A DNA stretch of 64,000 nucleotides from Omphiscola glabra (lineage: Eukaryota; Mollusca; Gastropoda; Lymnaeidae): positions 4,543,501 to 4,607,500 of the forward strand of contig OZ024794.1 of the NCBI GenBank assembly GCA_964017045.1, written 5' to 3'. This document shows positions 36,901 through 46,019 of this stretch, in pieces. The notes under the pieces are model-generated. The model was not told the origin of the DNA, ran no database searches, and was given only the letters and a program-made list of their open reading frames with translations. The first letter of the stretch is position 1, and every line of letters begins with the position of its first letter. Position numbers and translations under genes: made by a program.

Positions 36901-39900
36901 GGAATCCTACTTAGAGAGTTTTTAGTTCAACATTGAGAAAACTTTTTTTATATGTTGCTAAAAGTGTGTGTCAAACTGCTGGCTGTCAGGGTCCTCTTGA
37001 CTGACACTTTCACTGTCAAACTGCTGGCTGTCAGGGTCCTCTTGACTGACACTTTCACTGTCAAACTGCTGGCTGTCAGGGTCCTCTTGACTGACACTTT
37101 CACTGTCAAACTGCTGACTGTCAGGGTCCTCTTGACTGACACTTTCACTGTCAAACTGCTGGCTGTCAGGGTCCTCTTGACTGACACTTTCACTGTCAAA
37201 CTGCTGGTTGTCAGGGTCCTCTTGACTGACACTTTCACTATTACTTTACTTATGGCTCTCTTGTCTAGGGTAACAACATTTTACAGCACTCTAGCATTGG
37301 AGTCACCCCAACAGTATACACAAAGTCATAACAACGCTTAATAAAATACAATTTTTCTTAATCTTGATACTGTCCAAGACCTCAGTTCAGTTTAATACTG
37401 TACACAAATCACATTCCATATTACAAATGGCTGACTACATCACTTAACTTCCATCAGTCAGTGAATATCATCTGCATTAGGACAACAGCTTAATTATTTT
37501 ACTGGAGGACTTTCAACAGCCACCGTCCCTGAACTAACATCAACTAACCACAAACTCCTTGAATTAAAATCAACTAACCACACACTTCCTGAACTAACAT
37601 CTGCTAACCACACACTTTCCTGAACTTACATCTGCTAACCACACACTTCCTGAACTAACATCTGCTAACCACACACTTCCTGAACTTACATCGGCTAACC
37701 ACACACTTCCTGAACTTACATCGGCTAACCACACACTTCCTGAACTAACATCTGCTAACCACACACTTCCTGAACTAACATCTGCTAACCACACACTCCC
37801 TGAACTAACATCTGCTAACCACACACTTCCTGAACTAACATCTGCTAATCACACACTTCCTGAACTTACATCAACTAACCCCTCACTTCTGGAGAACTCA
37901 TTAACTGTAACTTCTGGCCAACTCTCAGAACTTAATGTGAACTAACTACACTGACCTCTCTCATTGGGAACTATCCTTCGACTCCCCAGTGGCGTAGTGA
38001 GGGGGGGGGCAAGGGGGGCATCATGCCCGGGCGCTACTCACAAAGGGGCGCCAAATGGTATATATTACTATAATATTGTATGGTTTTTGAATAGGGGGGG
38101 GCGCTAAAAAGGTATTGGGGGGCGCTAAAAAGGTATTGTGCCCCGGGCGCGAGTTAAGCTCGCTACGCCACTGCGACTCCCTAATCACACACCTTATGAT
38201 GCCTTAAGTTTTTGAGAATGTTTGCTTTTGTTATCTCCCTTTTCATTCAATCACAAATCGACATAATACAACTCACGCACCAAAGAGTGTTGAAACTAAC
38301 ATAGTGATTCTCATTCCTCCCCAAGTATATAATACTTAAAACAAGATGTTATTGTTATGTGTGTGTCCTACATTAAGATGGAATCCTTAAATATTTTTGA
38401 AAAAGTTGTTTAAACTCTTTGCAAACCGAGTTGTTTTTTTCTTCATATTCAGTAGCATGACAAAAATTATTAATATTATGTTGACAGAAAATAAAAAATA
38501 TCTTCTACATAACTTTGAAATTAATCACAGAAGAAATAAGTTAAATTTAAATATAAAACTTAAAACACAAAATGTGAAGAATTAATTAGTTCACAGTGAT
38601 GGACAGAGAGTGGTTTCAAAGATGTCACTTCCCTATGAATACCAGTATTAACATATCCATTATATTTTCATTTATCAAATAATTGATTTAGAGCACCCTT
38701 CCATAATTGCTAATGTAACACACTTCCATAAATGCTAATGCAACACACTTCTATAACTGCTAACGACCAAAGCCCCAATCACTTTAGGCCGAAAAACCGA
38801 AGAAAATACCAATGTTCCTAATTTCTTCTAAACTCATTTTCTCACTGCTGCCACAGTAATAAAAATTAGTAGCGATGATACTGTAACGCTATAAATAACT
38901 CTCGTTTGAGGGGGAAAGATTTGTAAGGACCACCCTCTGTCTCTATAAACCATATCTGCCAAAAATAAATTACGAGAACTTAATAACCTGCTTAGGTTGT
39001 GGAATTGTCAAAACAAGAACTTAAATTATATAATGCTAATGTTTTTTTTCCAGGAAAGTAGAACTTTTATCAACTTAACACCAAAGACTCAGTTTTGAAC
39101 CTGATTCTAAACAAATATGTTGGCACAGTTAAAGGGTTGATCCTCTTACTAAGTATTTAGTTTTCTATTGTATAAAATATTGACATTTACGGTGTACCGG
39201 GTAACTCATTTAAAACATGTTTTCTCCTTAAAAAAACAGAACTCCTTTAGCCAGGCATGGACAAGAGGGTGCAGAAGAGGAAGTTGACCAGGTCAGGATT
39301 TACTTTAGTCAAGTTCGCTTCATAAATAGCAAGTCATAAAACTAGAGCACCGGGATTGATGGGTATACTTTGTCTGCCTGCATATTCTAAACAAATGAAT
39401 CACATTGTGACCTGTGACCCCCCAACAGGTTTTATTGTGTAGACTTCAATGCAATAAATTATTTAGTCTGGTGTTTACAAAATGTTTACAGCATGTACTC
39501 AAATCTTTGTTTGGAAACAGGCCCTGAAAAGGATTAGTGAAATTTGCAAGGATGCTGGTGTACAAATGTCCAAGGCAGCTTTAGCATGGATCTTACAGCA
39601 GGATGGTGTTAAGGTTGTCATTGCTGGTGCAAGTTCTCCAGAGCAGGTGGTGCAGAACAGTGAAATAATCAAACTCAACAATGTAAGTTTACTGTCTTTA
39701 AATAAATATCAATGTCCAATTTCCATTCATGTGATTTCCTGCACGTCATCCACTGATTTTAACCTTGATATCCACATCATGTCGTTTGTGATCCATATAA
39801 TAAGGCAACAAGAACATTTCATGAATACTCTCCCTTTGCTGAACATTCAAACTAAATGAATGAACTGCTTTTTGAAATACCATATAAATATTATTTTTTT

Positions 39901-40558
39901 CTGTCTGATTTTTCTCAGAATTTGAGTTTTTTTAAATAGCAATTCATATGTAATGAGACATAACTCATCAGTTAATTATTTTAGTTGTAGTAATACAGAT
40001 AACCTTTTGTTTCACTGTACTGGAGGCAAAAAGACTTGTGGATAGAAGTTATTTTTACAGTGTGCGTCACTTGCATATATATTAGCGTTTAAGGGACATT
40101 TTATGTAAGCTTAGGCCATTAAGTAAATGATAAATTTTTGAGAATGGTAACTATAGCAAAGTAATGATATATTTTACAAGATTTCTAGATTTATTTAAAT
40201 GAATATGATTTTTCTGAGGGAAAGACTACATTTTCTACTTGAGTAAGATTCAGGGGATAAACTTAGTAATTATTTCTAAGATTAAAATTGTTTTTTAAAA
40301 TCCTATGTTCCTGGTTAAGATCTCAGTTAATAATTATAACTGGCTTTTGTGTCAACTGGTGGTGTTTTTTGTTTCAGGTTATTTTGGTTACCCTTGTTCC
40401 GAATAACAAATGAACTAAAGAAAATACATATAGACTTAAAGTTTTTTTATGGTCTGTTTCAGGATGTTCTACGTCAGCTGACTGAGGCCACAGAGGATGT
40501 GAAGAAAAAGATTGGTAACAATCTTGACCAATGGTCAGCAACAGACCGATGTCAATAA
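27529..40558 (+). CDS. Aldo-keto reductase (AKR), eight exons, 336 residues
   Basis: NAD(P)H-dependent oxidoreductase of the AKR superfamily, a soluble TIM-barrel enzyme acting on carbonyls; the substrate cannot be read. Exons: 27529-27642, 33530-33592, 33887-34072, 35378-35536, 36707-36885, 39240-39291, 39521-39682, 40463-40558. All have gt-ag introns and matching phases (0,0,0,0,2,0,0). The tetrad is intact: Asp56 and Tyr61 in FFDTAEGY, Lys84 in ATKFG, His123 in AHFPS. Other landmarks are LGTWQF (N terminus), GRIRYYGFSNYG (about 145-156), VVNQVGYNLL (about 171-180), LAYSPLQQGLLTGKY and the cofactor-binding IAGASSPEQVVQN (285-297). Length is normal for bacterial-type AKRs (YccK/Tas-like). 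The polyadenylation signal aataaa is at 40905. Most introns carry minisatellites. I am sure of the family, not of the subfamily. Confidence 0.92.
27897..28826 (+). mobile_element. Helitron-like non-autonomous element in AKR intron 1
   Basis: The 3' end has the Helitron layout: a short palindrome (cctggcaaatttgccggg, 28796-28813), then CTAG at 28822-28825 followed by T. Inside, two related segments (about 27945-28140 and 28500-28650) share ggatcttgac-aaa-ttggcac, ggaactcttaaggggtt and ccgggggccccgaa. Both sides abut (TA)n runs, as expected for A/T target insertion. The exact 5' end is not fixed. Confidence 0.5.
28827..31350. other. AKR intron 1, middle part
   Basis: AT-rich intron with no exon, array or element boundary recognised. 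The 29438-29662 open frame has no family resemblance. Confidence 0.4.
31352..31483. repeat. Minisatellite, 12-bp unit, about 11 copies
   Basis: ttttaataaaca in tandem, with one 10-base unit. Confidence 0.95.
31998..32023. repeat. Poly-C run
   Basis: An uninterrupted C-run of about 24 bases in AKR intron 1; one of about ten long G or C runs in the window. Confidence 0.9.
32308..32462. repeat. Tandem repeat, about 55-bp unit, nearly 3 copies
   Basis: gctgtgataatttagattg recurs at about 32311, 32370 and 32425, each followed by a taaacattgtaagcta-type segment. Confidence 0.85.
33530..33592 (+). CDS. AKR exon 2
   Basis: Residues 39-59, ESKAIVDKCLELGINFFDTA plus E. Acceptor attccttcag, donor GAG|gtaatt, phase 0. 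It carries catalytic Asp56. Confidence 0.92.
33757..33866. repeat. Minisatellite, 37-bp unit, 3 copies (AKR intron 2)
   Basis: atgtttcttctatcaagagc plus tgtagagataacacaa repeated three times, ending about 20 bases before the exon 3 acceptor. Confidence 0.9.
33887..34072 (+). CDS. AKR exon 3
   Basis: Residues 60-121, starting GYKNSEKVLGKALLGRRQD. It carries Tyr61 and Lys84. Acceptor atttcag; donor CAG|gtattg lies inside a 51-bp tandem repeat, giving three further donor copies. Confidence 0.92.
34043..34228. repeat. 51-bp tandem repeat of the exon 3 end and donor
   Basis: Copies start exactly at 34043, 34094, 34145 and 34196. Each has ctacagactac, then a gatata-ag exon end and a gtattg donor (34073, 34124, 34175; gtataa at 34226). 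The first 30 bases of copy 1 are coding. Confidence 0.97.
34501..34910. repeat. 79-bp tandem repeat, just over 5 copies
   Basis: tttcaggtgtaaaaatagca recurs at 34501, 34580, 34659, 34738, 34817 and 34896 (exact 79 spacing). Confidence 0.95.
34986..35205. repeat. Minisatellite, about 28-bp unit, 8 copies
   Basis: ggtatggcagtcagtagacc plus a variable atcaggct tail. Confidence 0.9.
35248..35384. repeat. 19-bp repeat ending in the exon 4 acceptor
   Basis: ttgatcacatcaggttcac in tandem, about 7 units. The last, mutated unit supplies the acceptor cag and the first bases of exon 4. Confidence 0.95.
35378..35536 (+). CDS. AKR exon 4
   Basis: Residues 122-174, starting AHFPSFIKDNKEAIAELERQ. It carries His123. 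The acceptor cacatcag is the last unit of a 19-bp tandem repeat. Donor CAG|gtaata. Confidence 0.9.
35709..36632. repeat. Minisatellite, 42-bp unit, 22 copies (AKR intron 4)
   Basis: agtggaggaggtcagtatga plus tactttcatattgtggcagRg. Nearly identical copies, two of them 39 bases long. Because 42 and 39 are multiples of three, two overlapping frames of over 300 codons run through it; these are not genes. Confidence 0.97.
36707..36885 (+). CDS. AKR exon 5
   Basis: Residues 175-233 plus two bases, starting VGYNLLWRSPEYDLIPESIK. Acceptor ttcccaag, donor TTC|gtgagt, phase 2. Confidence 0.92.
36971..37245. repeat. Minisatellite, 45-bp unit, 6 copies (AKR intron 5)
   Basis: ctgtcaaactgctggctgtc plus agggtcctcttgactgacac and tttca, almost invariant. 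Confidence 0.97.
37560..37880. repeat. Minisatellite, 30-bp unit, about 11 copies (AKR intron 5)
   Basis: cacacttcctgaactaacat plus ctgctaacca, with a taca/aaca and tcg/tct variation among units. Confidence 0.95.
37987..38173. mobile_element. hAT MITE family A, copy 3 (AKR intron 5)
   Basis: 187 bp, left end CAGTGGCGTAGTGAGG, right end CTCGCTACGCCACTG, perfect 8-bp duplication cgactccc (37979-37986, 38174-38181). About 20 bases ending gcgctaaaaaggtatt are duplicated inside. Confidence 0.95.
39240..39291 (+). CDS. AKR exon 6
   Basis: 52 bases, residues 234-251, TPLARHGQEGAEEEVDQ after the split Ser codon. Acceptor aaaaaacag, donor CAG|gtcagg. Confidence 0.88.
39521..39682 (+). CDS. AKR exon 7
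   Basis: Residues 252-305, starting ALKRISEICKDAGVQMSKAA. It carries the cofactor-binding GASSPEQV segment. Donor AAT|gtaagt. Confidence 0.92.
40463..40558 (+). CDS. AKR exon 8 and stop
   Basis: Residues 306-336, starting DVLRQLTEATEDVKKKIGNN, stop TAA. Acceptor ggtctgtttcag. Confidence 0.88.
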   Translation, partial: DVLRQLTEATEDVKKKIGNNLDQWSATDRCQ

Positions 40559-40904
40559 CTTCTAGAGATTACACGCAAATAATGTTCAACTGATTTAAAT
40601 TCCTTTAAACATGTATTATTACAATGGGATTATAAATGCAAGGATAAATGAAGAGCTCTATTTGTTATTGGGGACATTTGTTAAGGGATAAATTTATGAG
40701 CTGTTCAGTATGTTGTGGGATGCTTTTTGCTGAGCCTTTTTTTTTATATGAAAATGTGTCTCAAATTATCCTAACTTTGTTAGTTTATAATGTGGATTGG
40801 ATGCTTTTGACTTAATAATTGCATTTATTTTGTAACATTGTTAATCCTCTGTCCCCATTACTCTTTATCCTGTTTTAAATGTTTGACGTTTATTTGAATG
40901 TATG

Positions 40905-40910
40905 AATAAA
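40905..40910 (+). promoter_or_regulatory. Polyadenylation signal of the AKR gene
   Basis: AATAAA about 350 bases after the stop, followed by a T/G-rich stretch. Confidence 0.6.
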
Positions 40911-40974
40911 ACGGTTTTGATGGTTTGGGGACATCTTTCATTTATTGATTCCTCTAATGTTTGTGTGTGTGCTT

Positions 40975-41045
40975 ACGACATCCGTCACTCACTTCTGATA
41001 CATCCGCCACTCACTTCTGATACATCCGTCACTCACTTCTGATAA
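40975..41045. repeat. 21-bp repeat, 3 copies
   Basis: cactcacttctgatacatcc plus g, three times, just past the reductase 3' end. Confidence 0.9.
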
Positions 41046-41221
41046 AACATTGTTAGGATTATGACTTATGAGATCAAAAGTTTTCACTGTCATTGTTGGT
41101 GGTGATGTTGTCAAATTCATGATCAGCAAAGAATAAAATTGTAACCATGATACAGGATTTTACTTTATTTGTCAATGTTTATTTACTTAGCATTGAAAAC
41201 ATCCTTTCAATAGTTTAATTA

Positions 41222-41595
41222 TTATTATTATAAGAAGTTTTCTATAGCGTAGTACCCCAACCTAGGGCTGGGCTCACCACGCTGTACATACAATTTAACA
41301 AACATAATCATGAACTTAAAAATTAACATACATTAATTAAATAAAACAAAACAAATGTGTATTCGCTCCAACCATTCCATAACTTTTTAAATGTCAAGCC
41401 ATGGACGGCACCCAGCAGTATCATCTATCGGTCAGAGGGGGAATCAGTCAGGATAGTAGAGTTTAAAGAGATGTGTTTTGAGTGCAGTTTTGAAGGCTGT
41501 GATGGTTGGTATATTGCGGATGTGTAGTGGAAGAGAATTCCATTGTTTGGGAGCACAGAAAGAGAAAGATCTTAGATGCTTAGTGGTGCTAGCTT
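41222..41595. repeat. Dispersed repeat of a type seen in many animals
   Basis: Contains an ordered set of phrases (tagcgtagtaccccaacct, then a gatgtgttttgagtgcag and a gaattccattgtttgggagc with cagaaagagaaagatc). I recognise this pattern from dispersed repeats in fish, coral and mollusc genomes. The class (SINE-like or other) is not certain. No ORF. Confidence 0.45.
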
Positions 41596-41795
41596 TTCAT
41601 ATTAAAGTACATTAAGGTGTAGTCCTGTTAACTCTTATGGGCCCGTTAACCCTTAGATATGCAGTTATAAAAAGTTATAATTGCCTACACCTGACTAGTG
41701 TCAATTGACTTTGAGTCAAATCTCAAACTTGATGCTGTCAATCACTGTCATGGAAATTCTGGGCTGCAGGCCTATTTATTTACACAGATGCAGCT

Positions 41796-42750
41796 ATTGA
41801 AATGTTTGGAGACAATTTTTAAAGACTCTTGTATTGAAACGTTTGGAGACAAATGGTTATAAAGACTCTTGTATTGAAACGTTTGGAGACAATTGGTTGT
41901 ACCGACTCTTGTATTGAAACGTTTGGAGACAATTGGTTGTACTGACTCTTGTATTGAAACGTTTGGAGACAATTGGTTGTACCGACTCTTGTATTGATAC
42001 GTTTGGAGACAATTGGTTGTACCGACTCTTGTATTGATACGTTTGGAGAGAAATGGTTATAAAGACTCTTGTATTGATACGTTTGGAGACAATTGGTTGT
42101 ACTGACTCTTGTATTGAAACGTTTGGAGACAATTGGTTGTACTGACTCTTGTATTGAAACGTTTGGAGACAATTGGTTGTACCGACTCTTGTATTGAAAC
42201 GTTTGGAGACAATTGGTTGTACTGACTCTTGTATTGATACGTTTGGAGACAATTGGTTGTACTGACTCTTGTATTGATACGTTTGGAGACAATTGGTTGT
42301 ACTGACTCTTGTATTGAAACGTTTGGAGACAATTTGTTGTACTGACTCTTGTATTGATACTTTTGGAGACAATTGGTTGTACTGACTCTTGTATTGATAC
42401 GTTTGGAGACAATTGGTTGTACTGACTCTTGAATTGATACGTTTGGAGACAATTGGTTGTACCGACTCTTGAATTGATACGTTTGGAGACAATTGGTTGT
42501 ACCGACTCTTGTATTGATACGTTTGGAGACAATTGGTTGTACCGACTCTTGTATTGAAACGTTTGGAGACAATTGGTTGTACTGACTCTTGTATTGATAC
42601 ATTTGGAGACAATTGGTTGTACTGACTCTTGTATTGATACGTTTGGAGACAATTGGTTGTACCGACTCTTGTATTGATACGTTTGGAGACAATTGGTTGT
42701 ACTGACTCTTGTATTGATAAGTTTGGAGACAATTGGTTGTACCGACTCTT
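41796..42750. repeat. Minisatellite, 40-bp unit, about 24 copies
   Basis: gtttggagacaattggttgt plus acYgactcttgtattgaWac, near-identical. It is open in all three minus-strand frames for over 240 codons each, which shows that the frames are by-products. Confidence 0.97.
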
Positions 42751-43364
42751 GAACTTGTCAATGTTCTGGCATGAAACAAGTAATAAGCTGGCTCATTTTG
42801 GTTATTTACAAAATGATGAAATCTGTACAGTTTATGGCACCATTGTATTGATCATACAGGGTGTTGACGAGGAAACCTATATTAAGAATATGCAAATATA
42901 GCAGTTTTTTGCCCTAGAGAAAACCTTCAGCTAAACTCTTCGAAAGACAAGAAAATTTCTTGGAGAAGCCTGAAACAGATTGGTGGCTAAAATATGTGAA
43001 GATCTTCTAGATTCTGTGGAAGAAATGTCTTTTCCACAAAAACGATCCCTGGTGGTAAACAAATAATAATTGAGGACCACTCATCTAGGGCAAAAATAAA
43101 GACAGAAAGTTTTTTATGATTCAAATTAGAAAAAGGGACAGCTCTAAATGATCTTAGTTTTACACAGAACTAGTAGGTGTACGCAACACTAGGTCTACAT
43201 GCATGTTTATTGTGTGTTTTTGTATTGTGTAATTCTATGAACATAACATACTATCTTAGCCATAATAAACAATAACCTAAATTACAGCGAGGACTCAGAA
43301 AAATAAATGAGGAAATAGAAAGTTAGAATTTAAGGGGATATTCCTTTGACAAGTAACATAGTAG
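42751..43364. other. Unassigned spacer
   Basis: No gene or element seen. Confidence 0.3.
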
Positions 43365-44615
43365 ATACCATTGTGCTTGTAATGGTAGCTACATTGTGCT
43401 TTTAATGGTAGCTACATTGTGCTTGTAATGAGCTACATTGTGCTTGTAATGGTAGCTACATTGTGCTTGTAATGAGCTACATTGTGCTTGTAATGGTAGC
43501 TACATTGTGCTTGTAATGGTAGCTACATTGTGCTTGTAATGAGCTACATTGTGCTTGTAATGGTAGCTACATTGTGCTTGTAATGAGCTACATTGTGCTT
43601 TTAATGGTAGCTACATTGTGCTTTTAATGGTAGCTACATTGTGCTTGTAATGAGCTACATTGTGCTTTTAATGGTAGCTACATTGTGCTTGTAATGGTAG
43701 CTACATTGTGCTTGTAATGAGTTACATTGTGCTTGTAATGGTAGCTACATTGTGCTTGTAATGAGCTACATTGTGCTTGTAATGAGCTACATTGTGCTTG
43801 TAATGGTAGCTACATTGTGCTTGTAATGGTAGCTACATTGTGCTTGTAATGAGCTACATTGTGCTTGTAATGGTAGCTACATTATGCTTGTAATGGTAGC
43901 TACATTGTGCTTGTAATGAGCTACATTGTGCTTGTAATGGTAGCTACATTATGCTTGTAATGGTAGCTACATTGTGCTTGTAATGGTAGCGACATTGTGC
44001 TTGTAATGAGCTACATTGTGCTTGTAATGAGCTACATTGTGCTTGTAATGGTAGCTACATTGTGCTTGTAATGAGCTACATTGTGCTTTTAATGGTAGCT
44101 ACATTGTGCTTTTAATGGTAGCTACATTGTGCTTGTAATGAGCTACATTGTGCTTTTAATGGTAGCTACATTGTGCTTGTAATGGTAGCTACATTGTGCG
44201 TGTAATGGTAGCTACATTGTACTTGTAATGGTAGCTACAGTGTGCTTGTAATGGTAGCTACATTGTGCTTGTAATGGTAGCTACATTGTGCTTGTAATGG
44301 TAGCTACATTGTGCTTGTAATGGAAGCGACATTGTGCTTGTAATGGTAGCTACATTATGCTTGTAATGGTAGCTACATTGTGCTTGTAATGGTAGCTACA
44401 TTGTGCTTGTAATGGTAGCTACATTGTACTTGTAATGGTAGCTACATTGTGCTTGTAATGAGCTACATTGTGCTTGTAATGGTAGCTACATTGTGCTTGT
44501 AATGGTAGCTACGTTATGCTTGTAATGGTAGCTACATTGTGCTTGTAATGGTAGCTACATTGTGCTTGTAATGGTAGCGACATTGTGCTTGTAATGGTAG
44601 CTACATTGTGCTTGT
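43365..44615. repeat. Satellite-like array, 23- and 21-bp units, about 56 copies
   Basis: Two unit types differ by a 2-base gt gap: atggtagctacattgtgctt plus gta, and the form beginning atgagctac. They are interspersed in blocks, with occasional cgac, gttatg and gtgcgtg variants. Confidence 0.97.
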
Positions 44616-44731
44616 AATCTGGGTTTCAATGAGAAGCATTGCAAAAAATACATTACAGTATTCACCACACCTTTTACAATTGCCCACATTTGAATTATTT
44701 AAAAAAATGTTTTCATGTCACAGTGGCTAGC

Positions 44732-44897
44732 CAGTGACGTAGCGAGCTTAACTCGCGCCCGGGGCACAATACCTTTTTAGTGCCCCCCCCCCTATTCGAA
44801 AACCATACAATATTATATGTAAAATATACCATTTGGCGCCCCTTTGTGAGTAGCGCCCGGGGCATGATGCCCCCTTGCCCCCCTCGCTACGCGACTG
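44732..44897. mobile_element. hAT MITE family A, copy 4, inverted
   Basis: 166 bp, CAGTGACGTAGCGAGCTT to CTCGCTACGCGACTG, opposite orientation to copies 1-3. Flanks tggctagc and cggctagc match at 7 of 8. Confidence 0.92.
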
Positions 44898-45084
44898 CGG
44901 CTAGCTAAGTATACATGTGTTGTTTTTATTAACCACTGGTATTTCTATTTGAAAGTTATATTAAAGACTTCTATAGGCCTATCTTCTGGTTATGTGTGAA
45001 ACCTTTAAAGAACATGCAGTGTTATTTGATTCAGATTTTTTATTTTTATTTCTAAAGAAAAAAAAATTAATAAAAAATATATTC

Positions 45085-45195
45085 TTGATATAAATCCCTA
45101 GCGGCCCCTTGGGAAGTACCAGCGCCATGTAAATCTCCAAAGCCTTTCAGCGCCCCTCTAAGCTTTCACACCACCCCCACTTTTTGAACCACTGA
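45085..45195. mobile_element. hAT-like MITE relic
   Basis: Ends ctttttgaaccactg, the complement of a CAGTGGTTC-type end. The left boundary has decayed. Confidence 0.4.
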
Positions 45196-45319
45196 GTGTT
45201 TTATATTTTACATATAATTAATAGGGAATCCACATAGATTTGAGTCACTGGCGTGGGATGAGGGTGTGGTTTATTTGGTACACTTCATAATAAAGTAGAA
45301 GACAGGCTATTCTTCATGG

Positions 45320-45448
45320 CAGGGGCTCTTAACCATGGGTACCTGCACCCCGAAGCAGTATGTTAACTAGCGTTTTTTTGTGTGGCGCTGGAAATATGCT
45401 ACTTCAATCAAGATGGGTACGGCGCTGCAAAAATATTAAGAGCCACTG
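45320..45448. mobile_element. hAT-like MITE, 129 bp
   Basis: CAGGGGCTCTTAA at the left and TTAAGAGCCACTG at the right (12 of 13 paired). Flanks cttcatgg and atttatgg match at 6 of 8. Confidence 0.75.
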
Positions 45449-45961
45449 ATTTATGGCTCATGCTTGGTGCGTTTTCTGTATATTTAGAGAGTTTCGAAAT
45501 TTCGTGATTGAGGAACAACGAAATCTGAAATCTATAACGGCCTCGGATGTCTGTCTTTAGTCTATTCCTACTACTCCACGAAAATAGGGTCGTACAGCTT
45601 TCTTTATAACCCCACCCCCCACCCCTTAAAAAACACATACAAAACAGACAAAAATTATTTAAATAAAAATAATAAGAGTTGGGGTTTGGTATACATTTAT
45701 GAGACCTACTTATGAACCAGAGTCTTCTGGTGACTGAACGGGCATATGATCAAATCACATGACTTTCCGTCAAAATGGCGCAGGATGTTCAACAACAACT
45801 TTTAAAATTACGTTGTATTAACCACTGTGTCCATCCATCGCTGATAAAAACATGAGTTTACTTAATAAAAGTGCCGAAAATACGGAAACGTAATTGTGAT
45901 CATTTATGATAATTCTAAATGTTCTATTTGAAATGATAAGATGAATAATCGGTATTTTCAG

Positions 45962-46019
45962 TTGGATTATCTGTATCCAAGTCCAAGATATGCAGCAATA
46001 AAGAAAGGAACAATTAGAA
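45962..46019 (+). CDS. Cys-rich membrane protein, exon 1 (first found)
   Basis: LDYLYPSPRYAAIKKGTIR plus one base. Acceptor ggtattttcag, donor AGAA|gtgagt. Its phase (1) joins the next exon as AGT. A start exon must lie upstream; ATGGCGCAG at 45775 is a candidate but has no convincing donor. Confidence 0.55.

Noticed and set aside
41819..42779. Three minus-strand frames of 240-291 codons
   Set aside because: 40-bp array read in all three frames with a common peptide repeat; not a gene.
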